From a virus, in IMG/VR virus record IMGVR_UViG_3300035698_002777, positions 1-21,061 of that record: a DNA stretch of 21,061 bases; one strand, given 5' to 3'. The first letter of the stretch is position 1, and each line of letters starts with the position of its first letter. Under the pieces are notes generated by a model. It saw nothing but the letters and a program-made list of their open reading frames with translations, searched no databases and was not told where the DNA came from. Shown piece after piece: positions 1 to 6,647 of this stretch. Both the position numbers and the translations under genes were made by a program.

Positions 1-393
1 AGCATTCCAAGTAATTTCTTGTCCGCCATCGAAACTTATACCACTAATACTTGTTATCGCATTAGAATTAAAATCTATATCACCTGAGAGCTTATTAGAA
101 ACTGCTCTAGCTTCTTCTAATGTCACAGTATGAGGATTACCTGAAGTAGTAATTCTATGAGCTGTATTTAAATCAGTAGCTGTAGATGGCCAACTATAAT
201 CAGGAATCCAATCATAGATACCTGCGCCAGTTTTCTTATATATAGTTCCAGAAGAACTAGTACACATATAGATAGAGCCCACAGTAGCCTCTACCCCTGT
301 ATTATCTGGAATACCTGCTCCAGCCAAAATCTGGGTAGTACCTGAGCTGTGGAGAATTTCTACTCCATTTTTAGCATTTAAGTAGTTAGTCAT
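1..393 (-). CDS. Tail-fibre-like protein, N-terminal part (runs off left edge)
   Basis: The frame is open from an ATG at 393 to the window edge, giving 131 residues and no stop, so the C-terminus is missing. A TAAGGT ribosome site lies about 11 nt upstream. Residues 30-75 contain GSIYMCTSSSGTIYKKTG followed by DWIPDYSW. This closely resembles GSLYLRSSGVSYKKTG in the 727-aa fibre to the right, so the two proteins probably share an N-terminal module. Further on, NPHTVTLEEA resembles the NPH-x-VT element often seen in phage tail-fibre proteins, followed by a D-I-D-F-N-S-N-A-I-T-S-I segment typical of fibre shafts. I infer a second fibre or appendage protein in the same virion. Its receptor-binding end cannot be assessed. 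Confidence 0.72.
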   Translation of the reverse strand, partial: MTNYLNAKNGVEILHSSGTTQILAGAGIPDNTGVEATVGSIYMCTSSSGTIYKKTGAGIYDWIPDYSWPSTATDLNTAHRITTSGNPHTVTLEEARAVSNKLSGDIDFNSNAITSISGISFDGGQEITWNA

Positions 394-422
394 AGTACAT
401 AGTTACCTTATATGTAAATCTT

Positions 423-590
423 TTATTTTTTTTGATATTTTATTTTCTTTTTACAATATAAATTTCCACAACGAGAACATGCAAAAACATGATATTCTTT
501 ATGGGATTGTACTGGAGTGTCTGATGCTGAATGAAAAGTAAAAGTACAAAATAAAATTCTCATCATAAAATTAAAAATAGTTTTAAACAT
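423..590 (-). CDS. Small 55-aa cysteine-containing protein, unknown function
   Basis: A 55-codon frame starts at ATG 590 with TTTTAGGAGATAATAATT just upstream, a strong AGGAGA ribosome site at about 9 nt spacing, and ends in TAA at 423. The N-terminal 20 residues are hydrophobic (MFKTIFNFMMRILFCTFTF). They are followed by a polar stretch and then C-S-R-C-G-N-L-Y-C, which could bind a metal. The C-terminus is lysine-rich. It lies between the terminator behind the 727-aa fibre gene and the next fibre gene. I do not recognise a family. The hydrophobic start could be a signal or membrane anchor, which is inference only. Support is the ribosome site and the uninterrupted frame. Confidence 0.55.
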   Translation of the reverse strand: MFKTIFNFMMRILFCTFTFHSASDTPVQSHKEYHVFACSRCGNLYCKKKIKYQKK

Positions 591-662
591 AATTATTATC
601 TCCTAAAAATAGTTCTTATTAATTAAGAAGTTACTTTAATAATACCTTCCTACTATATAATA

Positions 663-709
663 GATTAATTAAATATAAAAGGGGTATATATTCAAAAATA
701 CAGACCCCT
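663..709 (-). terminator. Intrinsic-type terminator after the 727-aa fibre gene
   Basis: Read on the minus strand, AGGGGTCTGTATT pairs with AATATATACCCCT around a TTTG tetraloop. The stem is 13 positions with one C/T mismatch and one G-U pair (680-709). It is followed by TTTATATTTAATTAATC, a U-rich tail. It lies about 50 nt past the fibre stop codon at 760. The GC-rich base of the stem stands out in otherwise AT-rich intergenic DNA. The rest of 591-759 shows nothing else I can name. Confidence 0.6.
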
Positions 710-759
710 GCCATAGCTTTAACCAATTATATATAAAATTCAAAAAAACCCTAATCATA

Positions 760-2943
760 TTAGCTAATAACAGCAACAGTATTAATAGAAGTAGTCTGAA
801 CCGTAATTCTTTGAGATTTAACAGTAATAGCACCTACGTCACTATTATCAACAGTTAAACTCATTATAGTTCCATTAGCAGAAACGTCGAAATTGACCCC
901 AAGACTTGTGCCTACAGTAAGAATGGCATATTCAGTTAAGTCTGCAGAAGTTGTACCATTATGCATAGCATAAATCTCGCAAGCATATCTATTACCAGAA
1001 CCATCATAAGCAATTACAAACCATTTCACACCAAGATTTCCCGCCTGAGACACAGTATCAACTACCGTATCATTAGAAGATCCAGCAACCGCAGTGGTTG
1101 CTTCTGTAAGTACAGCGGCTGCCAAATTATCATGAGCAGTGTCTAGATTATCTACATTAGTATCTAGTCTAGCAATACCAGATGTAGTAGCTGTATTTAA
1201 AGTGTCAATAGCACTATCTAAAGTAGAAATAGCTTCAACAACTGAAGTATCAACTGTTACATAGTTTGTTGAAGTAAAATCCATACCAACAAGACCAGTA
1301 GCAGAACCCATAGCAGCTTCAAGATCATCAATATCACCAGCATTCACAGCAATACCAGAAGCATTGGTTGCTATGTCAGTATCATTAGTTGAAATATTAC
1401 CAGCATTGGTTGATATATTACCAGCATTAGTAGAAATATCACCTTCGTTAGTTGATACTCTACTTTCAAGTGAAGAAGCAGCAGTAGTAGCTGCATCTAA
1501 ATTAAAATCTAATTTTTCAACAGCTGTTTCAACAGAGTCAGCAGAAGAAATAGTACCAGAAGTAGCTGTGTAACCAGAAGAGATTGCAATAGAAGCAGCA
1601 GTCTCAAAATCGAAATCAGCAATTTTAATAACCGCTGTTCCAGCAGAATTCATCATATAAGCTGCGCCATCTTCTTGAGAACCTGGGTCATCAAGAAAAT
1701 CATACCGTACAGCTACAGCATTATTAGCGGCAAGTACGGAATCCTGTGACCATTGATCAGCCCCGTCATTCCAGATATAAATAATACCAGAAGTCGTAGC
1801 ATTAGTAGAAAGTACTTTCGCACCATCTGGCCATTCGTCATGAGTCCAAAAAGGTGTACTATCATCTGAAAAATGATCAGTGCCGGCATAGTCAGCTACT
1901 CCAGTAGTAATTACGTCAGCTGTAGCAGCAGTAATAGCTTGTTGCCAATTTACGCCTGCAGCTGAAAGATTATCTACTACCTGTAAGGCAGCATCTAATT
2001 TACTAATAGCTTCTTCTAGAGAATCACCATCAGTAATATAGTTTTCCTGGTTATAATCAGGAGCAGATGCGCCAGCAGAACCAGTATAAGTTTCAAGGTT
2101 ACCAATGTCAGTAACATTAGTAGCAATACCTGAAGCATTAGTAGCAATATTAGTTACATTAGTTGAAATATTACCAGCATTGGTTGAAATATCACCAACA
2201 TTAGTAGAAATATTACTTTCATTCGTGTCTACTCTACCAGAAAGAGTAGTAATATCAGCTTCAAGACCTGAATTAGTAGTATTCAACGCTATATCTAATT
2301 TATCAATAGCATCCTCTAGAGAGTCACCACCAACAATATAGTTTTCTTCAGTAAATTCAGTAATGGCAGGATCTGTGTTATCATCATTTCCAATAAAAGC
2401 CTGAACGTTATCAACATTACCAGACTCATCTGTATTAGAAAGAACCCAACCAGTAGCTGCTTCACCTGTGTAAAGCATTTCAAAATAACAATAGTTTAAG
2501 TCAATGACAAGATCATCGGCAGAGCCATTCATATTTAATCCATTTAAATCAATAGTAACATTATTTGTTTCAATATCACTAAGTCCAGCAAAACCAACAA
2601 CATCTCCTACTTCAGGTGCAGCGGGCATAGTTACCGTAAAGACCGCAGTTGAAGAATCCAGTATATAGCCTTTACTTATTTCAGCGGTAGCTGTTCCAGA
2701 AAGTGTAGACCAAAGTAGCCCACCATCACCACCTTCGATTTCACTGTAAGGTTGCCAAGCCGTATCAGCTACACCAGTTTTTTTATAAGATACACCACTA
2801 GATCTAAGGTATAAAGAACCTAATGGAGCTGCTATACCAGAAGCTGTTGATGGGTCACTAGAACCATTTATTATATTAGCCTCTACATCTGCATCAGTCT
2901 CACTAAATAGTTTTAAACCTTCTTTTATTCCAAAAAGTGCCAT
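760..2943 (-). CDS. Repeat-rich tail fibre / appendage protein
   Basis: This is a 727-residue protein starting at ATG 2943 behind an AAGGGGGG ribosome site. Residues 40-66 (GSLYLRSSGVSYKKTG) match the N-terminal module of the partial fibre at the left edge. Two blocks of seven-residue units built on I-S/A-T-N (about 237-281 and 495-540) look like coiled-coil or trimeric shaft repeats. Four copies of a D-S-x-E-x-A-I-x-K-L-D-x-A-L helix lie near 207, 307, 469 and 566. Helix plus heptad block forms a larger unit of about 90 residues that is duplicated (roughly 200-290 and 460-548), separated by an unrelated stretch from 330 to 455. The C-terminal 100 residues look beta-rich. Composition is low in cysteine and rich in Thr, Asn, Ser, Ala and Asp, as in virion fibres. 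I infer a trimeric tail or head fibre; the receptor is unknown. Confidence 0.75.
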   Translation of the reverse strand: MALFGIKEGLKLFSETDADVEANIINGSSDPSTASGIAAPLGSLYLRSSGVSYKKTGVADTAWQPYSEIEGGDGGLLWSTLSGTATAEISKGYILDSSTAVFTVTMPAAPEVGDVVGFAGLSDIETNNVTIDLNGLNMNGSADDLVIDLNYCYFEMLYTGEAATGWVLSNTDESGNVDNVQAFIGNDDNTDPAITEFTEENYIVGGDSLEDAIDKLDIALNTTNSGLEADITTLSGRVDTNESNISTNVGDISTNAGNISTNVTNIATNASGIATNVTDIGNLETYTGSAGASAPDYNQENYITDGDSLEEAISKLDAALQVVDNLSAAGVNWQQAITAATADVITTGVADYAGTDHFSDDSTPFWTHDEWPDGAKVLSTNATTSGIIYIWNDGADQWSQDSVLAANNAVAVRYDFLDDPGSQEDGAAYMMNSAGTAVIKIADFDFETAASIAISSGYTATSGTISSADSVETAVEKLDFNLDAATTAASSLESRVSTNEGDISTNAGNISTNAGNISTNDTDIATNASGIAVNAGDIDDLEAAMGSATGLVGMDFTSTNYVTVDTSVVEAISTLDSAIDTLNTATTSGIARLDTNVDNLDTAHDNLAAAVLTEATTAVAGSSNDTVVDTVSQAGNLGVKWFVIAYDGSGNRYACEIYAMHNGTTSADLTEYAILTVGTSLGVNFDVSANGTIMSLTVDNSDVGAITVKSQRITVQTTSINTVAVIS
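1324..1461 (-). repeat. 21-bp-period repeat block, second shaft block of the fibre gene
   Basis: Near-identical 21-base units encode successive I-S-T-N-A-G-N / I-A-T-N-A-S-G heptads at about residues 495-540 of the fibre. The pattern 'ttaccagcattggttgatat' recurs with few changes. Such in-frame tandem units can gain or lose copies by recombination and so change shaft length. Confidence 0.75.
2101..2235 (-). repeat. 21-bp-period repeat block, first shaft block of the fibre gene
   Basis: This is a second array of the same 21-base unit, encoding residues of about 237-281. It is similar in sequence to the block at 1324-1461, about 780 bases away, which makes the pair a possible site for in-frame recombination within the gene. 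Confidence 0.75.
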
Positions 2944-2957
2944 GATTTAATCCCCCC

Positions 2958-3284
2958 TTAAAAAGTTTTTAATCGTATAATACATTTTATTAAAGAGAGT
3001 TCATTGTTTGTTATTTCTAATTTACAACGATCTCCCCCAGCCACATATATAACTGTAGCTGTATTAAATCTTTTCCCTAAAAATGCATATGTAGTAGATT
3101 CTATAGTATCATCATTGTATAGACTTGATATCTTTGTAATCTCTTTGAAACTACCACTCAAGATTTTAACTTCCCAATCGAAAGCATCAAACCTACTTAG
3201 ATCAAGATCAAAAAATTCTTCTGTTTGTCCAGGTTGTATAGTTTTTTCTACTAGCTGTGCGTCAACTTTTTTTAGTACAATCAT
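2958..3284 (-). CDS. Small beta-rich protein, possible paralogue of the fibre C-terminal domain
   Basis: This 108-aa protein starts at ATG 3284 behind AGGTGG and ends 14 nt before the fibre start. It has no signal peptide or membrane segment. Alternating hydrophobic positions suggest a beta-sandwich. Its second half (Y-N-D-D-T-I-E-S-T-T-Y-A, then V-I-Y-V-A-G-G-D-R-C-K-L-E-I-T-N-N-E) aligns by eye, in order and spacing, with the C-terminal end of the fibre (H-N-G-T-T-S-A-D-L-T-E-Y-A, then F-D-V-S-A-N-G-T-I-M-S-L-T-V-D-N-S). I infer a single-domain relative of the fibre tip, perhaps an adaptor or cap for the fibre. The similarity is weak and judged by eye; no function is established. Confidence 0.6.
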   Translation of the reverse strand: MIVLKKVDAQLVEKTIQPGQTEEFFDLDLSRFDAFDWEVKILSGSFKEITKISSLYNDDTIESTTYAFLGKRFNTATVIYVAGGDRCKLEITNNELSLIKCIIRLKTF

Positions 3285-3311
3285 AACTTACTACCACCTA
3301 TTTTATTTAAA

Positions 3312-3782
3312 TTATCTTGAAATCTGTAGTTCCCTAACGCGTTTATGTAAAAGTCTACATAAACTGTCTTTATCAGCCATTTGTCTGGCTTCTGACAAAG
3401 AATACTTTAACAATACTAAATCTGTTACTTTTGGTAGTACATCTCTAGCTTTTCTAACAGTAAGGTTAACTACATCTTCTACTTGCATTTTCTTAGCAAC
3501 CATAGGAGTTGTGTGAGAAACAGATTGTCTATTTACCTTTACTTTTATTTCAGGTTCTTTTTTTAATGTAGGATCATTAAAATCATATACCACTTGCCAC
3601 TTACCTGAATTTTTAAGTTTTATTTCCTGTAACCAGTTAATAAATTCATCTCCTGGCTCCATGTCGTACTTCTTACCGTACTGTTCAAAAAGTTCTACCA
3701 GAGGTATTTCTCCTCCAGGCCTCACAGAGCGCTTCATTGCATAAGCCCATTCTTTAGAAATATTCTTTACAAAACCTTCCAT
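3312..3782 (-). CDS. Hypothetical protein, 156 aa
   Basis: The gene starts at ATG 3782, 8 nt after an AAGGAG ribosome site. The N-terminal third contains K-E-W-A-Y-A-M-K-R-S-V-R-P-G-G and an E-L-F-E-Q-Y-G-K-K-Y helix, and reads like a compact alpha-helical domain. The middle (about 60-85) is lysine- and proline-rich with likely beta strands. The C-terminal half is helical and basic (R-K-A-R-D-V-L-P-K-V, L-H-K-R-V-R-E-L). There are no membrane segments. Its place between head genes and fibres suggests a structural or assembly role, but I do not recognise the family. Confidence 0.6.
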   Translation of the reverse strand: MEGFVKNISKEWAYAMKRSVRPGGEIPLVELFEQYGKKYDMEPGDEFINWLQEIKLKNSGKWQVVYDFNDPTLKKEPEIKVKVNRQSVSHTTPMVAKKMQVEDVVNLTVRKARDVLPKVTDLVLLKYSLSEARQMADKDSLCRLLHKRVRELQISR

Positions 3783-3824
3783 AATTTGTTCTCCTTTTCT
3801 TAAATTATTACCTTATCCTATTGT

Positions 3825-4139
3825 TTAATTCTTATTTAAATCTAATCTATCCACTATAAAATGAAATATATTGGACAAACGATGTACAACGATAGTAAGT
3901 ATTAAAAAATCTACAATCCCATAATTAATGAAAAAAATCATTAATGTACTTAATGTAGAGGCCCATACTGAAAAACAGTACCCACAATCTAATATTCTGT
4001 GGAAAAAGTTTAAAATTTTTGAGTTACTTTCAAATAACCATTTTCGTACCGGCCCAAAAAATTCTGACTTAACAACTAATTCCGTTATAGCTTCAGTAGC
4101 TATGACGGCTGCAATTATTTTTACAATTAATACCAACAA
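3825..4139 (-). CDS. DUF1360-like small membrane protein
   Basis: A 104-aa protein with hydrophobic stretches at about 3-22, 56-71 and 74-92, separated by a polar segment (E-F-F-G-P-V-R-K-W-L). At 52-59 it has C-G-Y-C-F-S-V-W, the C-x2-C-x3-W signature I associate with DUF1360-type small membrane proteins, which also occur in phages. The role is unknown; it would sit in the host membrane. The frame opens directly after an in-frame TAA, so the start must be TTG at 4139 or 4136. The nearest ribosome-like sequence (GAGG) lies 14 or more nt upstream, inside the end of the endonuclease gene, so independent translation looks weak and coupling to the endonuclease is plausible. Confidence 0.65.
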   Translation of the reverse strand: MLVLIVKIIAAVIATEAITELVVKSEFFGPVRKWLFESNSKILNFFHRILDCGYCFSVWASTLSTLMIFFINYGIVDFLILTIVVHRLSNIFHFIVDRLDLNKN

Positions 4140-4149
4140 TTATTTATAT

Positions 4150-5667
4150 TTATCCTCTACCTATTAAGTAGTTAGTTAATTCAAATTCATATGTTCTATG
4201 ACCACAGTCCCAAATTCTATCATATCCTTGTTCTAATCTTAATTGATATTCTGTTTTACCTATTAAACGTTCTTCAAAGGTTTTACGTAAAGAATAATTT
4301 CTATACCTTTTTCCTTGTTTAAAATAATGAGGGGTATATTTAGTAAATGTAAGTAATTTAAATCCTAAAGTTTCATATATAGGGTTAAATATATTAGCGT
4401 AACGCATGTCACAATAAGATCTTATTTCAGTATAACCTTCCTCTTTTGCAAATTTAATTGCGTGTTTGAATAATTTACTTGCGCCGCCAACAACCACAGT
4501 ATCTGGTAATGAACAAAGACGTTTTAGTTCTAAAACAGTATCACCAACAGTATGTTTCCTTATTATATTACCAACACTACATACACTAACAATTTCATCA
4601 TTGTAAAATAGTCCCCATCTCTTTTTAGCTGTAGACCTTCCTTGTAAATGATTAGAAACAAAAAAATCATTAGCTTCCTTACTTGAAACTTCCTTTACAA
4701 TACATTTCCTAGCAAAAATTGTTCGACTTGTGGTATTTAAAGCCTGAGCTATTCTAGACATAACAATATCAAAATTATCGTATAACTCATCTTCAAAAAT
4801 AGTTATTAATCTTATACCCTTATCAAAACATGAAATCATTTTTTCATAATGGTAGTTTCTTGGTTTTCCTGATGAATTTTCCCCATGCCAATATAAACCA
4901 CATACTTCAATAGCTAGTTTTTTAGTAGGAAAATACAAATCTAGTTCTTTGGGTGTTATCTGTGTTCTATCATTAAATATAACTTCAATATCTGGGAAAT
5001 TACTTGTAATATAATCTTGAACTGATTTTTCTGGTTTAGATGTATAATTATTTTGTAAATAACAACTCATACATCTAGTACCTTCTTTTCCTGGCAAATC
5101 TCTAAAACAATGGAAAGTAGTTTCCCATACATGTCCCTCTGGGCATTTCAATTTAATTTTAGTTTTACTATTTATATATTTATCTGACAATAACTCATAA
5201 CCACGTTCTTGTATATAACTTTTAATAAATTTAATAGAGTGTTTATTTGTTTTACCTGCAACATAGACTTTAACATCATTATTGACCATCCTATAAGATT
5301 TAGCCTTAGCTTGTAGACACTTCTCTCTATTATCTTTATAATATTTTCTACCTTTAATAATTAATTCTTCTTTACTACGTTTTGCATGAGAATTCTTATT
5401 TTTTAAAATAATTCTATTATTTTCACATTTTTCTGACCCACATGCTACCTGTCTTTCATAATAAGTAGAAAAACTAATACCACAAAACTTACACTGTTTA
5501 GTATATTCAACGTAATTATTTCTTTTTCTGCTTTGATTTCGCCATTGAATTTTTTCTCTAGCCTGTTTAGCTTTTTCTTTACAAGAACTACAATACTTTT
5601 GACTACCTGAAGTAGGTGTAAAAACCTCAGCGCAACCTTCCATTTTACACATTTTATCTTTATACAT
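4150..5667 (-). CDS. Homing endonuclease, Vsr-like (EDxHD) type with zinc modules and GNAT-like C-terminus
   Basis: A 505-aa protein behind a GAGGAA ribosome site. Domains in order: a Cys-rich finger (C7, C12, C26, C29); a second finger (C59, C62, C76, C81); a module at 150-203 (Y-E-L-L-S-D-K-Y-I-N-S, C175-P-E-G-H179, C199-x2-C202); and a nuclease core at about 210-310. The core has E-L-D-L-Y-F at 241-246, A-I-E-V-C-G-L-Y-W-H at 252-261 and I-F-E-D-E-L near 290. It resembles the Vsr patch-repair nuclease core and the EDxHD homing nuclease I-Bth0305I, with D243 and H261 as likely catalytic residues. Residues 315-460 resemble an acyltransferase-like fold often fused to such phage nucleases, and I-W-D-C-G-H near 485 matches the usual end of these proteins. 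I infer a free-standing element that cuts allelic DNA; the target is unknown. It is visibly AT-richer than the capsid gene. Confidence 0.82.
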   Translation of the reverse strand: MYKDKMCKMEGCAEVFTPTSGSQKYCSSCKEKAKQAREKIQWRNQSRKRNNYVEYTKQCKFCGISFSTYYERQVACGSEKCENNRIILKNKNSHAKRSKEELIIKGRKYYKDNREKCLQAKAKSYRMVNNDVKVYVAGKTNKHSIKFIKSYIQERGYELLSDKYINSKTKIKLKCPEGHVWETTFHCFRDLPGKEGTRCMSCYLQNNYTSKPEKSVQDYITSNFPDIEVIFNDRTQITPKELDLYFPTKKLAIEVCGLYWHGENSSGKPRNYHYEKMISCFDKGIRLITIFEDELYDNFDIVMSRIAQALNTTSRTIFARKCIVKEVSSKEANDFFVSNHLQGRSTAKKRWGLFYNDEIVSVCSVGNIIRKHTVGDTVLELKRLCSLPDTVVVGGASKLFKHAIKFAKEEGYTEIRSYCDMRYANIFNPIYETLGFKLLTFTKYTPHYFKQGKRYRNYSLRKTFEERLIGKTEYQLRLEQGYDRIWDCGHRTYEFELTNYLIGRG

Positions 5668-5685
5668 TTTAATTCCTCTACTTAG

Positions 5686-6495
5686 TTAGCAAATCTTATT
5701 TGCTATATTAACTGTAGTACAATCATCACTATGGCCAAATCTATAATGACAGTATACACAACATGCAATACCATTATCTGGATCTAGCGCATAAAATGGC
5801 TCAATTTTTTTAGGTTGTTCGTGATGAGCCGTGTTTGCATCTTTCCCACAATATTCACACCTATAGTTTGCTCTTTTAAGCACCTCTTTAGACCAAGTTC
5901 TTAACTGGCTGTCGCTATAGTATTCAATATTTCTACTTTTTCTTGGATTTTTACCTACAACATATTTGTGTTTATTGAATATAATACAACTAGATTTACA
6001 TTCTTCAGAACAATATAACTTACTTTCACGATCGGTGTTGCCTTTAATAAACTGGGCTCTAGCCTCTACAACAGTTCTTTTAGGAACAAACCATTTATTA
6101 CACAAAACACATCTAACCTCTAATAAATTATTAATATTTCTTCTAACCGATTCCACTTGACTTAATTGTTCCGCATAAGTATCAAATAAAGGAAGATTCT
6201 TTTTAACTACCCCTCCTTTAGACATTCTTTTAGATATAACTATTCTTTCTTTACTAGATCTTTTTATACCTTTCAAAGAAGAAGAGATTTTAGTGCGAAC
6301 AAGCTCTAATTTATTAGAACATTTATTACTACAAACACTTGTTGGGTAAGTCAAACGCATAAAAAACGATTTTCCACACACAACACAAGAAGATATAAAC
6401 TTATAATAAAGATTAGCTTTCCTATAAACATCACGTTTGTATATGTAATGATATTCTTCTAAGCTCTCTAAACCATTAATATATTTTATATTCAT
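5686..6495 (-). CDS. HNH homing endonuclease
   Basis: A 269-aa protein starting at ATG 6495 behind AAGGT. The C-terminal HNH domain (about 200-256) reads W-S-K-E-V-L-K-R-A-N-Y, C213-x2-C216, H224-H225, N241, C246-x2-C249-H250, with G-H at 254-255. This is the beta-beta-alpha metal nuclease with a structural zinc. The N-terminus carries a finger (C37, C40, C55, C59), a NUMOD3-like basic segment (S-L-K-G-I-K-R-S-S-K-E-R) and a third cysteine cluster (C129, C132, C162, C166). These are probably DNA-recognition parts. It lies directly behind the major capsid gene, with an 18-nt gap before the Vsr-like nuclease. It could be a solo mobile gene or the remnant of an intron-borne one; I see no intron core. 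It has its own candidate promoter. Confidence 0.85.
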   Translation of the reverse strand: MNIKYINGLESLEEYHYIYKRDVYRKANLYYKFISSCVVCGKSFFMRLTYPTSVCSNKCSNKLELVRTKISSSLKGIKRSSKERIVISKRMSKGGVVKKNLPLFDTYAEQLSQVESVRRNINNLLEVRCVLCNKWFVPKRTVVEARAQFIKGNTDRESKLYCSEECKSSCIIFNKHKYVVGKNPRKSRNIEYYSDSQLRTWSKEVLKRANYRCEYCGKDANTAHHEQPKKIEPFYALDPDNGIACCVYCHYRFGHSDDCTTVNIANKIC

Positions 6496-6512
6496 AATTA
6501 TACCTTATCTAT

Positions 6513-6540
6513 AATATAATACATAATTTAAAAATGTCAA
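6513..6540 (-). promoter_or_regulatory. Candidate promoter for the HNH endonuclease gene
   Basis: TTGACA (6540-6535) and TATATT (6518-6513) are separated by 16 nt, the same layout as the site before the right-hand operon. The predicted start is near 6506, leaving a very short leader that barely includes the AAGGT ribosome site. The short leader and AT-rich setting lower confidence. Confidence 0.4.
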
Positions 6541-6571
6541 GCAAAAACATGTATTTTATGGTATTTTACAA

Positions 6572-6639
6572 AAACCATGTTTATGGTTTATATAACAATA
6601 CCTTATATATTTAATTAAAAATGTATAAGGTATTGTTAT
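6572..6639 (-). terminator. Tandem hairpins after the major capsid gene
   Basis: Eight bases past the capsid stop, ATAACAATACCTTATA (6592-6607) and its exact reverse complement (6624-6639) form a 16-bp perfect stem. The stem extends by four or five more pairs around an AATTAA loop (6613-6618). A second hairpin follows on the minus strand: AAACCAT, loop AAAC, ATGGTTT (6589-6572), then TT, giving a short run of five Us. The long stem has no U-tract of its own, so it may serve as an RNA-stability or processing element, with the second hairpin supplying termination. Confidence 0.6.
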
Positions 6640-6647
6640 TGTTATAT

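Noticed and set aside
1324-2235. CRISPR-like array because of regular short repeats
   Set aside because: The 21-bp units are contiguous, in frame with the fibre gene and encode heptads; there are no unique spacers.
3004-3516. 170-aa plus-strand open frame
   Set aside because: It overlaps two minus-strand genes with good ribosome sites and has no ribosome site or recognisable domain of its own.
6496-6647. Group I intron carrying the HNH gene behind the capsid gene
   Set aside because: The capsid frame ends normally and I could not identify conserved intron core pairings or a split coding sequence; the hairpins are explained as mRNA-end structures.
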